Below, one piece after another: positions 1-9,063 of a stretch of DNA of 64,000 bases. A model generated the notes under the pieces. It had not been told where the DNA came from and did no database searches. It saw only the letters and a list, made by a program, of their open reading frames with translations. Source of the DNA: Bacillota bacterium (lineage in GTDB: Bacteria; Bacillota; Clostridia; Clostridiales; Clostridiaceae). Made by a program: the position numbers and the translations under genes. The DNA lies in the NCBI GenBank assembly GCA_023424785.1, contig JAFADP010000031.1, positions 10,411 through 74,410 on the forward strand. The letters are read 5' to 3'. Each line of letters opens with the position of its first letter. Positions within the stretch are counted from its first letter, which is position 1.

Positions 1-2
1 AC

Positions 3-578
3 TTAAAAAGAAGCAATTGTTATGGAAGTGACTTTTCAGGTTCTAATTTTAACTTTACAAGCTTTAGAGGTGCTCATTTTAAATCATGTAACTTTTTTGG
101 ATGTTCATTTGAAAGTGCAGAATTTATAGGAACTAACTTTAAAAAGAGTAAATTTAAAAGAGCAAAATTTAAAGATGCAATATTTGAAGAAGTAAACTTA
201 AGTGGAGTAGACTTTAAGGATGCTGAATTTGAAAATGTCGTATTTTTAGCTACTAACATAAGTGAAGCTAAAAATTTAAATATTGATAACTCAAAAGTGA
301 AGATATTCGAAGAAAGACCAGAAATAGAAATAAGTGAAGAATTAGAAAAAGCTATAAAGATAGCTATTACAAATGATTATGTAAGAAATTCAAGAGTTCT
401 TGATACAAAAGAGGGAGATATAAATACTATAAGTATAATGATTTTAAAAGAGAAGTTTAATGAAAAATCATTAGTTTCAGGATTAAAGCTTATTTCAGAG
501 AAAATAGATAAAGAATTTTGTACATTAAGTTATATTATAAAATCTATAAATACTTACGAAAAGCAAGGTATTTTATAA
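3..578 (+). CDS. Pentapeptide-repeat protein (5' truncated)
   Basis: The reading frame is open from the left window edge, so the real start lies outside; a GTG at 297 is only an internal codon. The first ~85 visible codons are tandem five-residue units with Phe or Leu at the last position (RGAHF, KSCNF, ESAEF, KRAKF, KDAIF, SGVDF), which is the right-handed quadrilateral beta-helix of pentapeptide-repeat proteins. The last ~95 residues lose the repeat and look helical and charged. Such proteins have varied roles (for example DNA mimicry) and nothing here fixes the function. The gene ends into a bidirectional terminator shared with the convergent agcS gene. The family call is firm; the role is unknown. 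Confidence 0.85.
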   Translation, partial: LKRSNCYGSDFSGSNFNFTSFRGAHFKSCNFFGCSFESAEFIGTNFKKSKFKRAKFKDAIFEEVNLSGVDFKDAEFENVVFLATNISEAKNLNIDNSKVKIFEERPEIEISEELEKAIKIAITNDYVRNSRVLDTKEGDINTISIMILKEKFNEKSLVSGLKLISEKIDKEFCTLSYIIKSINTYEKQGIL

Positions 579-580
579 AA

Positions 581-640
581 TAAAAAAATAAGTTATTCAG
601 AGTAGAAGTGGACTTCTACTCTGAATAAGATTATTTTTTA
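581..640. terminator. Bidirectional terminator between convergent genes
   Basis: A perfect 17-bp inverted repeat (593-609 with 612-628, cores TCAGAGTAGAAG / CTTCTACTCTGA) has an A-rich tract on its left and a T-rich tract on its right. It can therefore end transcription from both the pentapeptide gene (+) and agcS (-). Confidence 0.85.
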
Positions 641-648
641 ATTATTTA

Positions 649-2064
649 CTAGTCCCATTCAGTAATATCTTCTAATCCAGGAATATTTGAAGCCTTAAAT
701 ACTGGGTCCTTTATTCCAGCTTTCTTTTGTGCTCTATAGTCATCTAAAGCCTTAAATGCATATTTACCAAGTAATGTAATAGCAATTAAGTTTACTATAG
801 CCATGAATGCCATAGATATATCAGCTAAAGTCCAAACTAATCCTAAGCTTGCAACTGATCCGAAGAATACCATTAATCCAACAGCAATTCTATATGCAGT
901 TAAATAAATTTTCTTTTTAGTTAAGAATTCTATGTTAGTTTCACCATAATAGTAGTTACCTATTATAGAACTAAATGCAAATAAGAAAATGCAAATAGCA
1001 ATAAATATGCTACCAAAGCTTCCTATTTCAGAAGTTAATGCCTTTTGAGTTAATTGTATACCAGTTAAATCTCCACTTAAATCAATACCAGATACTAATA
1101 TAATAAATGCAGTACAAGTACAAATTATAATAGTATCATTAAATACAGATAGTGTTTGTATTAATCCTTGTTTTACAGGGTGTGATACAGTAGCAGTTGC
1201 AGCTGCATTTGGCGCGCTACCCATACCAGCTTCATTTGAGAATAATCCTCTCTTAATACCTATAAGCATTATTCCACCTAGTGTTCCACCAATAAATTCA
1301 TTAAGACCAAAAGCACTTTTAACAATTAATACAATTATAGAAGGAATTAAAGTAATGTTCTTAACAACAATAAATAATGCTACTAAAATATATAGACCAG
1401 CCATTATAGGAACAATAACACCAGAGAATTTAGCAATTCTTTGTACTCCACCAATAATAATTACTAATGTTAAAATCATTAATATTATTCCAACAACAGT
1501 TTTATTAAAGCCAAATGCTTCATTTACAGCAGCAGCAATAGTATTTGATTGAACAGAGTTAAATATAAGTCCAAAGCTTAAAGTAATTAATATAGAGAAT
1601 AAAACTCCAAGCCACTTCTTCTTTAAACCTTTTTCGATGTAATAAGCAGGACCACCTCTATATGCACCGCTTTCATCTTTTTCTTTATATATTTGGGCTA
1701 ATGTAGATTCTACAAAGCTAGATGCAGCACCAAGTAAAGCCATTATCCACATCCAGAAGATAGCTCCAGGTCCACCAACAGAAAGAGCTATAGCAATACC
1801 AGCTAAGTTACCAGTACCAACTCTTGAAGATGTACTAATACAAAATGCTTGGAAAGATGAAACAGTCCCATCTTTTTTATCTGAACTATCTCCATCACCT
1901 AATAATCTAAACATTTCTTTTATGTATCTAAATTGTACAAACTTAGTTTTATACGTAAAGAAAATTCCTAATAAAACTAAAAGTACAATAAGTATATAAG
2001 TATATAAAAAGTCATTAAAGCTTTCCATATACTTAAGAATGTTAAAGTTACTTAATATAGTCAT
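649..2064 (-). CDS. agcS: Sodium:alanine/glycine symporter, AGCS family
   Basis: A 471-residue polytopic membrane protein that imports small neutral amino acids (alanine or glycine) with Na+. The AGCS hallmarks are visible: VGTGNLAGIAIA followed by GGPGAIFWMW, and LFSNEAGMGSAPNAAA. About ten hydrophobic helices span the chain, close to the usual family length. I place the start at the ATG at 2064, because AAGGAG lies just upstream; a longer frame to 2112 would translate this ribosome site as MKREGEER. The gene is monocistronic, ends at the shared terminator, and has an extended -10 promoter at 2169-2177. Substrate choice among Ala, Gly and Ser cannot be read from the sequence. Confidence 0.92.
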   Translation of the reverse strand: MTILSNFNILKYMESFNDFLYTYILIVLLVLLGIFFTYKTKFVQFRYIKEMFRLLGDGDSSDKKDGTVSSFQAFCISTSSRVGTGNLAGIAIALSVGGPGAIFWMWIMALLGAASSFVESTLAQIYKEKDESGAYRGGPAYYIEKGLKKKWLGVLFSILITLSFGLIFNSVQSNTIAAAVNEAFGFNKTVVGIILMILTLVIIIGGVQRIAKFSGVIVPIMAGLYILVALFIVVKNITLIPSIIVLIVKSAFGLNEFIGGTLGGIMLIGIKRGLFSNEAGMGSAPNAAATATVSHPVKQGLIQTLSVFNDTIIICTCTAFIILVSGIDLSGDLTGIQLTQKALTSEIGSFGSIFIAICIFLFAFSSIIGNYYYGETNIEFLTKKKIYLTAYRIAVGLMVFFGSVASLGLVWTLADISMAFMAIVNLIAITLLGKYAFKALDDYRAQKKAGIKDPVFKASNIPGLEDITEWD

Positions 2065-2168
2065 TCTTTCTTCTCCTTCTCTTTTCATTAGTAAAATTAC
2101 GAACAATAGCAATATATTTTAAGTTTTATTAACCGCCCCATGCTTATTTTATTACTATTGTCTACAAT

Positions 2169-2177
2169 ATTATACCA
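2169..2177 (-). promoter_or_regulatory. Extended -10 promoter for agcS
   Basis: Read on the minus strand this is TGGTATAAT, a TGn-extended -10 with a perfect TATAAT. The position where a -35 would fall (about 2192-2197) does not match TTGACA, as is usual for extended -10 promoters. It lies about 100 nt upstream of the chosen agcS start. A short inverted repeat (TGTCTAC/GTAGACA, about 2159-2196) spans it and could be an operator. Confidence 0.55.
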
Positions 2178-2250
2178 CATTCTAAAATGGTAGACACTAA
2201 ATAATTGTTAAGGATTTTGAGAAAGTATTGATAAATTAATAATTAATCTT

Positions 2251-2331
2251 AAAATCATAAGGATTTCTTAGGATTTTTAAGAAAATCTTAATATACTCTT
2301 AATTTTAAAATAATGTGGAAATGAGTATAAC
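2251..2331 (+). promoter_or_regulatory. Promoter/operator copy 1 upstream of the MoxR-type operon
   Basis: A 57-bp element at 2251-2307 carries two adjacent 11-bp units, TCTTAATATAC and TCTTAATTTTA, and is followed 18 bp later by a -10-like TATAAC (2326-2331). A near-identical copy lies about 130 bp downstream. The repeat overlaps the expected -35 position, as with OmpR-type activator sites. The 371-bp gap between agcS and 2485 holds this, copy 2 and the agcS promoter; I see no gene in it. Confidence 0.5.
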
Positions 2332-2381
2332 TTGTCCAACTTGTAAACTAAGATGAATACTTTCATCACATTCTTCATTAT

Positions 2382-2460
2382 AAAATCATAAGAATTTCTT
2401 AGTATTTAAAAAAAATCTTAATATACTCTTAATTTTAATTAAACTTAAACTTTTTATGAT
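2382..2460 (+). promoter_or_regulatory. Promoter/operator copy 2 upstream of the MoxR-type operon
   Basis: The second copy of the element (2382-2437) again contains TCTTAATATAC and TCTTAATTTTA. It is followed 17 bp later by TATGAT (2455-2460), a good -10 placed 24 bp before the start codon at 2485. A recognisable -35 is lacking, which suggests an activator-dependent promoter. Confidence 0.5.
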
Positions 2461-2484
2461 AAAATGGAAAAAGGAGGGAGTTAT

Positions 2485-4749
2485 ATGAAAATTTTAAAGA
2501 AGTTATTTATTTTATTGTGTGCTCTTATAGTATTAAATGTATCGCCTAAGATATGTAGAGCAGAATCAACAGTAAACATTAATACAAGCTATGGTATAGA
2601 AGGAAAATTTAAAGGGAACTCATTAACAATAAATGTTCAGCTAGAAAATACAAGTAATAGTAGTATAGACGGTCAGCTACAAGTTAGAGTTCCTATTAGT
2701 TCAAAATATTATGATTCATATTCTGTTGATGTTAATCTATCACCAAATGAAAAAAGAGAGGTAAGTATTCCTATATATTTAGTTGATGGGGAAGTGCCTA
2801 GAATAAAGGTTGTTTTTTTACAAGATGATGAGATTATAAGCGAGAAGAAGTTAACTATTAGTTCAGGAAGAATTAATGATTATTCTATGTTTATGGGAAT
2901 ATTAACAGATGATTATAATGGAGTACTGTTAAAAGATATAGATTTATCACAAGCCAATAATGTATATTATGAAAATCAAAATCTTTATAGTATAGCTTTA
3001 AATAAAGAATTACTTACAAATAGTAGAAATATAGAATCTTTAGATGTAATAGTTATCAATAATTACAATACTGCTAATCTAACAAAGGATAATTATAATT
3101 CTTTAAATGAGTGGATAAATGGTGGTGGAGTATTAATAATTGGTACTGGAGAAAATTCATCAAAAACAATTGGGAATATGGAAAAAGATTTTCTAAATCT
3201 TTTTTATGATGAGAATGTTATTAGTGAAAGTATATCAAGTAATAAGGTAATTACTAAAGAGGTTGGTTCTGGAGCAGTTTATATTGCGCCTTATGATTTT
3301 AGTAATGGAATTATATTAAATGATGTTAATACAAATTTATACTGGATAAATACCTTATCTGAAGCTTTTATTAGAACAAGTCATTTAAATTATGATTATA
3401 ACTATATGTATACAAACTTATTAAATCAAGTTCCAAATACAGAAATGTATAGCACAGGAACTTTAGTGATGATATTTTCAATATATACTTTGTTAATAGG
3501 TATTATAATATATTTCATTTTTAAGAAAATTAAAAAGACAGAGTATTTATGGTTTGCAATACCTTTAATAGCAGTAGTTTTTACGGGAATAATATTTCTA
3601 ATTGGAAATAAAACAAGATTAAAAGATGTTGCATTAAATCAGGTTTCAGTTATTAAAAAAGATAAGACAGGAGGTTCTATAAGTGAAGCATATGTAGGAG
3701 TAACACCAAAGTATAAGGGAGATTTATCAATTAAAGATCCAAAAGAAGGTTCCATAGAGCTACTTAGTAGTTATGATGATTACTATTACTCTGATAGCAC
3801 AAATGATGCAGATAATCTTAGAGCAGAGATATTATATAGTGGCAGTAATGTTTTTTATGAATATAATGATTTGCCAGCATTAACTACTAAAAATTTTAAA
3901 GTAAAGAATACGAATGTCACAGTTCCTAATATTGATTATAACTTAACTTATTTAAAGGATGGAATAAGGGGAAGTGTTAAGAATACATTAGATTGTAATA
4001 TTAAAAAGTTATTAATCGTAGCAACAAATAATATATGGGATTTAGGTAAAGTTAAGTCAGGAGAAGAGATAAATGTAGATTCTGTAAAAGTAGTTAATAG
4101 TGATTTAGGTTCATATGCAAATAATATAATGTATGGTACAGCATATCCAAATAAAAATGATATTTGGGAAAATAGAGTATCAGGTGTTTTAAGTGCTATT
4201 TATGAAGAAAGTTTAATTGAAGATTCTATATACTTAATAGCTATTACAGACATGCCAATAGATTATAAATTTGATTTTGATGGTAAATCAATATCAAAAT
4301 ATGATACAACAGCAATAATTCAAGAAATTGAAATGAACTTTGCAGATGATAATGGAAACTCATATTTCCCATGGGGGTATTTTGGAGCAAGGATTATATC
4401 AACTGATGTAAATGACATATATAATAATCTTGCTTATGGATCAGGAGACATTTATTTAGAATATGAAATAGATAAAGGTATAGATGTAACAACTTTAAGT
4501 GTTGGATATACTAGTGATGAATTTAAGTATAGCTATAACTCTCCATTAAATGGAAGTGTGTATATATATAATTATTCAACATATTCATATGAAGAAATAG
4601 AGTATAAAGAGGGTGGAGTAAATATTCAAAATGTTAAAGATTATATAGATGATAATAAAGTTTTAATTCATGTTAGTTGTAAGAATGAGGATAACGTTAA
4701 ACTTCCTCAAATAGCTGTTGAGGGGGTGAAGTTAAGTGCTAGTAATTAA
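2485..4749 (+). CDS. Secreted/membrane protein, first gene of the MoxR-type envelope operon
   Basis: A 754-residue protein with a Sec signal peptide (MKILKKLFILLCALIVLN, cleavage near CRA-ES). An N-terminal beta-rich region comes next, then a Rossmann-like stretch around residues 180-225 (LNEWINGGGVLIIGTGE) like the glutamine-amidotransferase-like folds found in such operons. Two membrane helices lie at about 324-350 and 353-376, and a long Tyr/Asp/Asn-rich C-terminal domain follows. The start is ATG 2485, 7 nt after GGAGGG; the upstream in-frame ATG at 2464 lies before the ribosome site. It overlaps the next gene by 14 nt, so the two are probably translationally coupled. I do not recognise a named family. 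Position and topology suggest an envelope component working with the ABC transporter. Confidence 0.75.
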   Translation: MKILKKLFILLCALIVLNVSPKICRAESTVNINTSYGIEGKFKGNSLTINVQLENTSNSSIDGQLQVRVPISSKYYDSYSVDVNLSPNEKREVSIPIYLVDGEVPRIKVVFLQDDEIISEKKLTISSGRINDYSMFMGILTDDYNGVLLKDIDLSQANNVYYENQNLYSIALNKELLTNSRNIESLDVIVINNYNTANLTKDNYNSLNEWINGGGVLIIGTGENSSKTIGNMEKDFLNLFYDENVISESISSNKVITKEVGSGAVYIAPYDFSNGIILNDVNTNLYWINTLSEAFIRTSHLNYDYNYMYTNLLNQVPNTEMYSTGTLVMIFSIYTLLIGIIIYFIFKKIKKTEYLWFAIPLIAVVFTGIIFLIGNKTRLKDVALNQVSVIKKDKTGGSISEAYVGVTPKYKGDLSIKDPKEGSIELLSSYDDYYYSDSTNDADNLRAEILYSGSNVFYEYNDLPALTTKNFKVKNTNVTVPNIDYNLTYLKDGIRGSVKNTLDCNIKKLLIVATNNIWDLGKVKSGEEINVDSVKVVNSDLGSYANNIMYGTAYPNKNDIWENRVSGVLSAIYEESLIEDSIYLIAITDMPIDYKFDFDGKSISKYDTTAIIQEIEMNFADDNGNSYFPWGYFGARIISTDVNDIYNNLAYGSGDIYLEYEIDKGIDVTTLSVGYTSDEFKYSYNSPLNGSVYIYNYSTYSYEEIEYKEGGVNIQNVKDYIDDNKVLIHVSCKNEDNVKLPQIAVEGVKLSASN

Positions 4750-5686
4750 GGATTTAGAAAAGAGCTATGGAAAGTTTAAGGCTCTTAATAAGCTAAACTT
4801 AGAAATAGAAAAAGGTGAGATATTTGGTTTTATAGGACCAAATGGAGCAGGAAAAAGTACTACAATGAAAATTATATCTGGATTATTAGCGCCAGATAGT
4901 GGAGAGGTTTATTTAGATAATATAGATGCAATAAAAAATAATAGAAAGCTTAAAGATAAAATTGGATATATGCCAGATTTCTTTGGGGTTTATGATAACT
5001 TAAAAACATGGGAGTATCTAGAATTCTTTGCTTCTATATATGGAATAACAGGAAATGATGTTAAAAAGTTATCTTTAGATCTTTTGGAGTTAGTAAATTT
5101 AAGTGATAAGTATGATAGTAATGTAGATGGTTTATCTAGAGGTATGAAGCAAAGATTGTGTCTAGCAAGATGTTTAATTCATAATCCTAAGTTATTAATA
5201 TTAGATGAACCTGCTTCAGGTATGGATCCAAAGGCTAGATTTGAAATGAAGAATATATTAAAAAACTTAAAGGATATGGGAAAGACTATATTAGTAAGTT
5301 CACATATACTATCAGAGCTTGGAGAAATATGTACTAATATTGGAATAATAGAAAAAGGACAAATGGTATGCCAAGGTAAAGTTGATGAAATAATGAATGC
5401 AGCTAGTGGTAATTATCCTATAGTTATTAATGTTATAGGAAGTCCAGAGAAAACAGTAAAGGTATTAAAAGAAAATCCTAAAGTTGATAAGGTAAATTAT
5501 GAGGGAAGTAAAATAACTATTTATTTTAATGGAAGTGAAGAAGATTCAGTAGAATTATTAAGATATTTAGTTGTAAATAATTTACCTATAGCTTCATTTA
5601 GTAAACAAGAAAGAAGTTTAGAAGACGTATTTATTAGAATTACTAACGGAGCTGATAATGAAAAGGGGGATGTAAATGAGAATTAA
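4736..5686 (+). CDS. ABC transporter ATP-binding protein
   Basis: A 316-residue ATPase of the ABC-2 exporter (CcmA/GldA-like) class. Walker A is GPNGAGKST (34-42), the signature is LSRGMKQRL, Walker B is LLILDEPASGMD, and the switch His is in SSHILSE. The C-terminal ~90 residues form the accessory domain common in this class. The GTG start at 4736 follows AGGGGGTG and lies inside the end of the previous gene; the end overlaps the permease gene by 11 nt. It powers the permease encoded next. The cargo is unknown; in related operons these transporters act on the cell envelope. Confidence 0.93.
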   Translation: MLVIKDLEKSYGKFKALNKLNLEIEKGEIFGFIGPNGAGKSTTMKIISGLLAPDSGEVYLDNIDAIKNNRKLKDKIGYMPDFFGVYDNLKTWEYLEFFASIYGITGNDVKKLSLDLLELVNLSDKYDSNVDGLSRGMKQRLCLARCLIHNPKLLILDEPASGMDPKARFEMKNILKNLKDMGKTILVSSHILSELGEICTNIGIIEKGQMVCQGKVDEIMNAASGNYPIVINVIGSPEKTVKVLKENPKVDKVNYEGSKITIYFNGSEEDSVELLRYLVVNNLPIASFSKQERSLEDVFIRITNGADNEKGDVNEN

Positions 5687-6524
5687 TCCAGTTTTGAAAA
5701 ATGAATCAAAGTTAGTTACTAGAAGTATTAGGTTTACATTAGTTTTATTATTTTATATAGGACTTTTATCTACTGCAGGAATAATAGTATTTACATCAAG
5801 AATAAATTCTTATTACTCACAAGGAATGTACTTAGAATCTGTTACTATAACATATACTGTTTTAGCAATAATTCAAGCAGCATTATTAATGTTTATTGTA
5901 CCATCATTAGTTGCAACATCAATATGTGGAGAAAGAGAAAAACAAACATTAGATGTACTTTTATCAACAACAATGTCACCTTTATCTATAGTATTTGGAA
6001 AGTTATTTGCATCTGTTAATAGAGTAATACTACTTATAATATGCGCAATACCTGTGTATTCCCTAAGCTTGTTAATAGGTGGGGTTAGTATAAGAAATAT
6101 AATAGAGTTAAGCATTTTCTTCATAGTTACTACTATATTTGTTGGATCAATAGGAATATATATATCAACTAGAATGAAAACATCTAAGACATCAACAGTA
6201 GTTACTTATTTTTTAGTATTAGTTATTTTTGTAGGTATAGTAATAGGAACATTTATCTATATAAGTTATAAATATAGATATGGGAGTGATATTCCAGATT
6301 TTCCCGTTGTAGCATATTTAAGTCCAACCTTTGGTTTTATGAGCTTGCTTGAAAAGCAAATTGGAACACAAATTTTCTTCATTGGAAGTGACTTTGAGGG
6401 GGCAATGCAATATGGGTACATTATTTCTATAGTATTTCAATTAGTACTAAGTGTTATATTTATTCTTTTATCAGCTTATAAATTAAATCCCATTAATAAA
6501 AAGAAATTAATTAAAAATAAATAG
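5676..6524 (+). CDS. ABC-2 type transporter permease
   Basis: A 282-residue membrane protein with six hydrophobic helices (for example FTLVLLFYIGLLSTAGIIVF, and LLIICAIPVYSLSLLIGG in the middle). The cytoplasmic motif GEREKQTLDVLLSTTMSP between helices 2 and 3 is typical of ABC-2 permeases, where it contacts the ATPase. The start ATG overlaps the ATPase gene by 11 nt. It pairs with the ATPase at 4736-5686. The transported substrate is not evident. Confidence 0.9.
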   Translation: MRINPVLKNESKLVTRSIRFTLVLLFYIGLLSTAGIIVFTSRINSYYSQGMYLESVTITYTVLAIIQAALLMFIVPSLVATSICGEREKQTLDVLLSTTMSPLSIVFGKLFASVNRVILLIICAIPVYSLSLLIGGVSIRNIIELSIFFIVTTIFVGSIGIYISTRMKTSKTSTVVTYFLVLVIFVGIVIGTFIYISYKYRYGSDIPDFPVVAYLSPTFGFMSLLEKQIGTQIFFIGSDFEGAMQYGYIISIVFQLVLSVIFILLSAYKLNPINKKKLIKNK

Positions 6525-6532
6525 GTGATTAG

Positions 6533-8086
6533 ATGGAGGACTTAAATAAAAAAATAAAATCTTTTATAAAGCTCTATGGAAGAAAAATAAGATTAAATTT
6601 TATTTTAGATAAACTATTAATAGGTTTTTTACTATCATTAATCACTTCTCTTATTATACTTATAATATCTATATTTATTACACTTAAATACTCTTATACA
6701 TTAATATTTTCATTAAGTATATTAATAATTTTAGGTAGCTTTATATATAGCATTATAAAGCTACCTAAAGAAAAAGAAATAGCATTAATAATTGATTCTA
6801 AAGGTCTTCATGAAAGAGTAATAACAGCATTAGAATTACAGAATGATAATTCAGAATTGGCTATTTCTCAAAAGGAAGATACTTTAAATAAACTAAGAAA
6901 TTTTAACCATAAAAAATATTTTAGGTTAAAAATAGATAAGAAAAAGTTTTATAAAGCAATAATATTAATTGTAATGTGTATAATAACCTTCTTCATACCA
7001 TCATCTTCAAAAACTCAAGCAAGAGAATTAAGAAGATTTGATGAAGGGAAGAAGGCCATTATTAATAATGTAGAGAGAGAGAAAAAAGCTATTGAAAAAA
7101 GTAATGAGTTAAGTAAAGAAGAAAAGAAAAAGCTACAGGAAATTCTTGAACAAGCAAAAAAAGAGTTAAAGGATTTAGAAAACAATAAGGATATAAATAA
7201 GTTTTTAGAAAGATTAGGAATGAAGTTAGATAATTTAAAAAATGAGGTAAGTTCTGAAGAGGGTAAGAAGTTAATAGAATCTTTAAAGAAAAGTTTATTA
7301 GAAGAAAGTATGAATAAAATAAAGGAACAGGCTCAAAAGGATTTAAATAATTTAAATGAAAATCTAAATAAAAGTGAAAAAGGAAAGGAAATTTCAGAAG
7401 CTTTAAATTCAGGTAATAAAGAGACTTTAGAAAATAAACTTACTGATATAAATAATTCATTAAGTTCTATGAGTGAAAATGAAAAAATAGGGTTATCTAA
7501 TGCCTTACAAGAAGCAGCAGAAAATTTAAGTGATGAAGATTTACAGCAATTGTTACAACAAGCATCAGAAGGAGTAATGAATGGAGAAATAGATGTATTA
7601 GAACTGGCAGATGCATTAGCGGCTTTAAGTAATTCATCTCAAGGAAATAATAATAATTCAGGAAATGGGTCAGGAAATGGTAGCGGATCAGGTGCAGGAA
7701 AAGGATCAGGCTCAGGAAGTGGTTCAGGTTCTGGAAGTGGCTCAGGTTCTGGAAGTGGCTCAGGTTCTGGAAGCGGAAGTGGAGCTGGGTGGAATACTGG
7801 AAGTAAAGTTGGAAAGGAAAATACTAATGCTCCAACTTCAGGAGAAGAAGTTTATATACCAGGAAGAGAAGTTGGTAATGATGGTAATTTAACTGGAAAT
7901 AAAAATTCTACAGGAAACTCTAAATCAGTTGAAACTCAAAATGGTTTAAACTTATCCGGAGAAAAGAAAAATTATAACGAAGTAATAGGAGATTATAGTC
8001 AAAAGGAATTAGATTCTCTAGATAATTCAACACTACCACAAAACATGAAAGATATAATAAAAGATTATTTTGAGGGATTAAATTAA
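6533..8086 (+). CDS. Membrane-anchored coiled-coil protein with Gly-Ser repeat
   Basis: A 517-residue protein without a family I can name. Two membrane helices lie near residues 28-50 and 56-74 and a third near 138-155 (FYKAIILIVMCIITFFIP). A long Lys/Glu-rich coiled coil covers about 165-350, with ELADALAALSNS near its end. About 55 residues of Gly-Ser repeat follow (about 375-425), then a low-complexity tail. It sits between the permease and the MoxR gene, 8 nt after the permease stop. Membrane proteins with long charged regions are common beside MoxR, so it may be a substrate or scaffold for that ATPase (inference). A perfect 16-bp inverted repeat lies in its 5' coding part and 18-bp DNA repeats encode the Gly-Ser stretch. 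Confidence 0.75.
   Translation: MEDLNKKIKSFIKLYGRKIRLNFILDKLLIGFLLSLITSLIILIISIFITLKYSYTLIFSLSILIILGSFIYSIIKLPKEKEIALIIDSKGLHERVITALELQNDNSELAISQKEDTLNKLRNFNHKKYFRLKIDKKKFYKAIILIVMCIITFFIPSSSKTQARELRRFDEGKKAIINNVEREKKAIEKSNELSKEEKKKLQEILEQAKKELKDLENNKDINKFLERLGMKLDNLKNEVSSEEGKKLIESLKKSLLEESMNKIKEQAQKDLNNLNENLNKSEKGKEISEALNSGNKETLENKLTDINNSLSSMSENEKIGLSNALQEAAENLSDEDLQQLLQQASEGVMNGEIDVLELADALAALSNSSQGNNNNSGNGSGNGSGSGAGKGSGSGSGSGSGSGSGSGSGSGSGSGSGAGWNTGSKVGKENTNAPTSGEEVYIPGREVGNDGNLTGNKNSTGNSKSVETQNGLNLSGEKKNYNEVIGDYSQKELDSLDNSTLPQNMKDIIKDYFEGLN
6730..6769. repeat. Perfect 16-bp inverted repeat inside a coding region
   Basis: The arms 6730-6745 and 6754-6769 (core TAGGTAGCTTTATA / TATAAAGCTACCTA) are exact reverse complements around an 8-nt loop. 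The repeat lies about 200 nt into the coiled-coil membrane protein gene, within its second membrane helix. No T-run follows, so it is not a standard terminator. Confidence 0.7.
7721..7774 (+). repeat. Three tandem 18-bp repeats coding for Gly-Ser
   Basis: Three units of GGCTCAGGTTCTGGAAGT (7721-7738, 7739-7756, 7757-7774) differ at only one or two bases and sit in a longer degenerate Gly-Ser coding tract (about 7660-7790). Each unit adds six residues in frame, so length changes by slippage would keep the frame. Confidence 0.85.
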
Positions 8087-8098
8087 GGGAGATAAGAT

Positions 8099-9061
8099 AT
8101 GGATGAAATATTAGAAAAGTTAAAGCTTTGTGAAGAAGAAATAGGTAAAGGAATAATAGGACAAAAAGAGATAATAAGAAGTGTTTTAATTGCAATATTT
8201 TCAGGAGGAAATGTACTTTTAGAAGGTATGCCTGGACTTGGAAAAACCCAACTTGTTAAGACAATTTCAAAGGTATTAAATTTAAAGTTTTCAAGAATAC
8301 AGTTTACTCCAGATTTAATGCCAGCAGATGTTGTAGGTACAAATTTAATAGTTAAAGAAAATGATTCTACAAAATTTAAATTTGAAGAAGGTCCTGTATT
8401 TACAAATTTACTTTTAGCAGATGAAATTAATAGAGCAACGCCAAAAACTCAAGCAGCACTTCTTGAAGCAATGGGAGAAAAAAGTGTAACAGTAGGTAAA
8501 ACAACATATAATATGCCAGAGCCTTTTATGGTACTTGCAACACAAAATCCAATAGAACAAGAAGGTACTTACCCTCTTCCAGAAGCTCAATTAGATAGAT
8601 TTCAGTTTAAGGTTAAAGTAGACTTTCCAACATTAGATGAATTAAGTAAGATAATGGACTTAACTTTAAGTAATGAAGAAGTTAAAATAAATTCTGTTTT
8701 AGATGATAAAGAAATTATGAAAATAAGAGAAGCTATAAAAGAAGTTCCAATGGCAGATGCAGTAAAGGAATATGCTTTGAAAATAATTTTAGCTACTCAC
8801 CCAGAAATAGAAACAGGACATGAACTTGTTAAACAATATGTAGAAGTAGGGGCAAGTCCAAGAGCTGCTCAAGGATTATTTAGTGGGGCTAAGGTTAGAG
8901 CTGTAATGGAAGGAAGATATAATGTTTCTTTTGATGATATAAAAGCTATAGCATATCCAGTATTAAGACATAGAATAGTTTTAAACTTTGAAGGAATAAC
9001 AGAAGGAATAACAGAGGAAGAAATTATAACTAAAATACTTGAAGACTTAAAGGTTGTATAG
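8099..9061 (+). CDS. MoxR-family AAA+ ATPase
   Basis: A 320-residue AAA+ ATPase. Walker A is GMPGLGKTQ, Walker B is LLADEINRATPKTQ, sensor 1 lies in LATQNPIEQEGTYPLPEAQ, and the family-typical LDRF follows. The C-terminal lid carries GASPRAAQGL. MoxR ATPases act as chaperones that mature or remodel VWA-domain partners, which are encoded directly downstream here (DUF58 and two VWA proteins). The ribosome site GGGAGA precedes ATG 8099. This is the typical MoxR-DUF58-VWA order. Confidence 0.95.
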   Translation: MDEILEKLKLCEEEIGKGIIGQKEIIRSVLIAIFSGGNVLLEGMPGLGKTQLVKTISKVLNLKFSRIQFTPDLMPADVVGTNLIVKENDSTKFKFEEGPVFTNLLLADEINRATPKTQAALLEAMGEKSVTVGKTTYNMPEPFMVLATQNPIEQEGTYPLPEAQLDRFQFKVKVDFPTLDELSKIMDLTLSNEEVKINSVLDDKEIMKIREAIKEVPMADAVKEYALKIILATHPEIETGHELVKQYVEVGASPRAAQGLFSGAKVRAVMEGRYNVSFDDIKAIAYPVLRHRIVLNFEGITEGITEEEIITKILEDLKVV

Positions 9062-9063
9062 AT

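Noticed and set aside
2065..2250. Glycine riboswitch upstream of agcS, common for this family
   Set aside because: The leader is only about 100 nt and shows none of the conserved glycine-aptamer cores.
7660..7790. Tandem repeats that might suggest a CRISPR-like array
   Set aside because: Units are directly adjacent with no spacers and encode Gly-Ser in the frame of a real gene.
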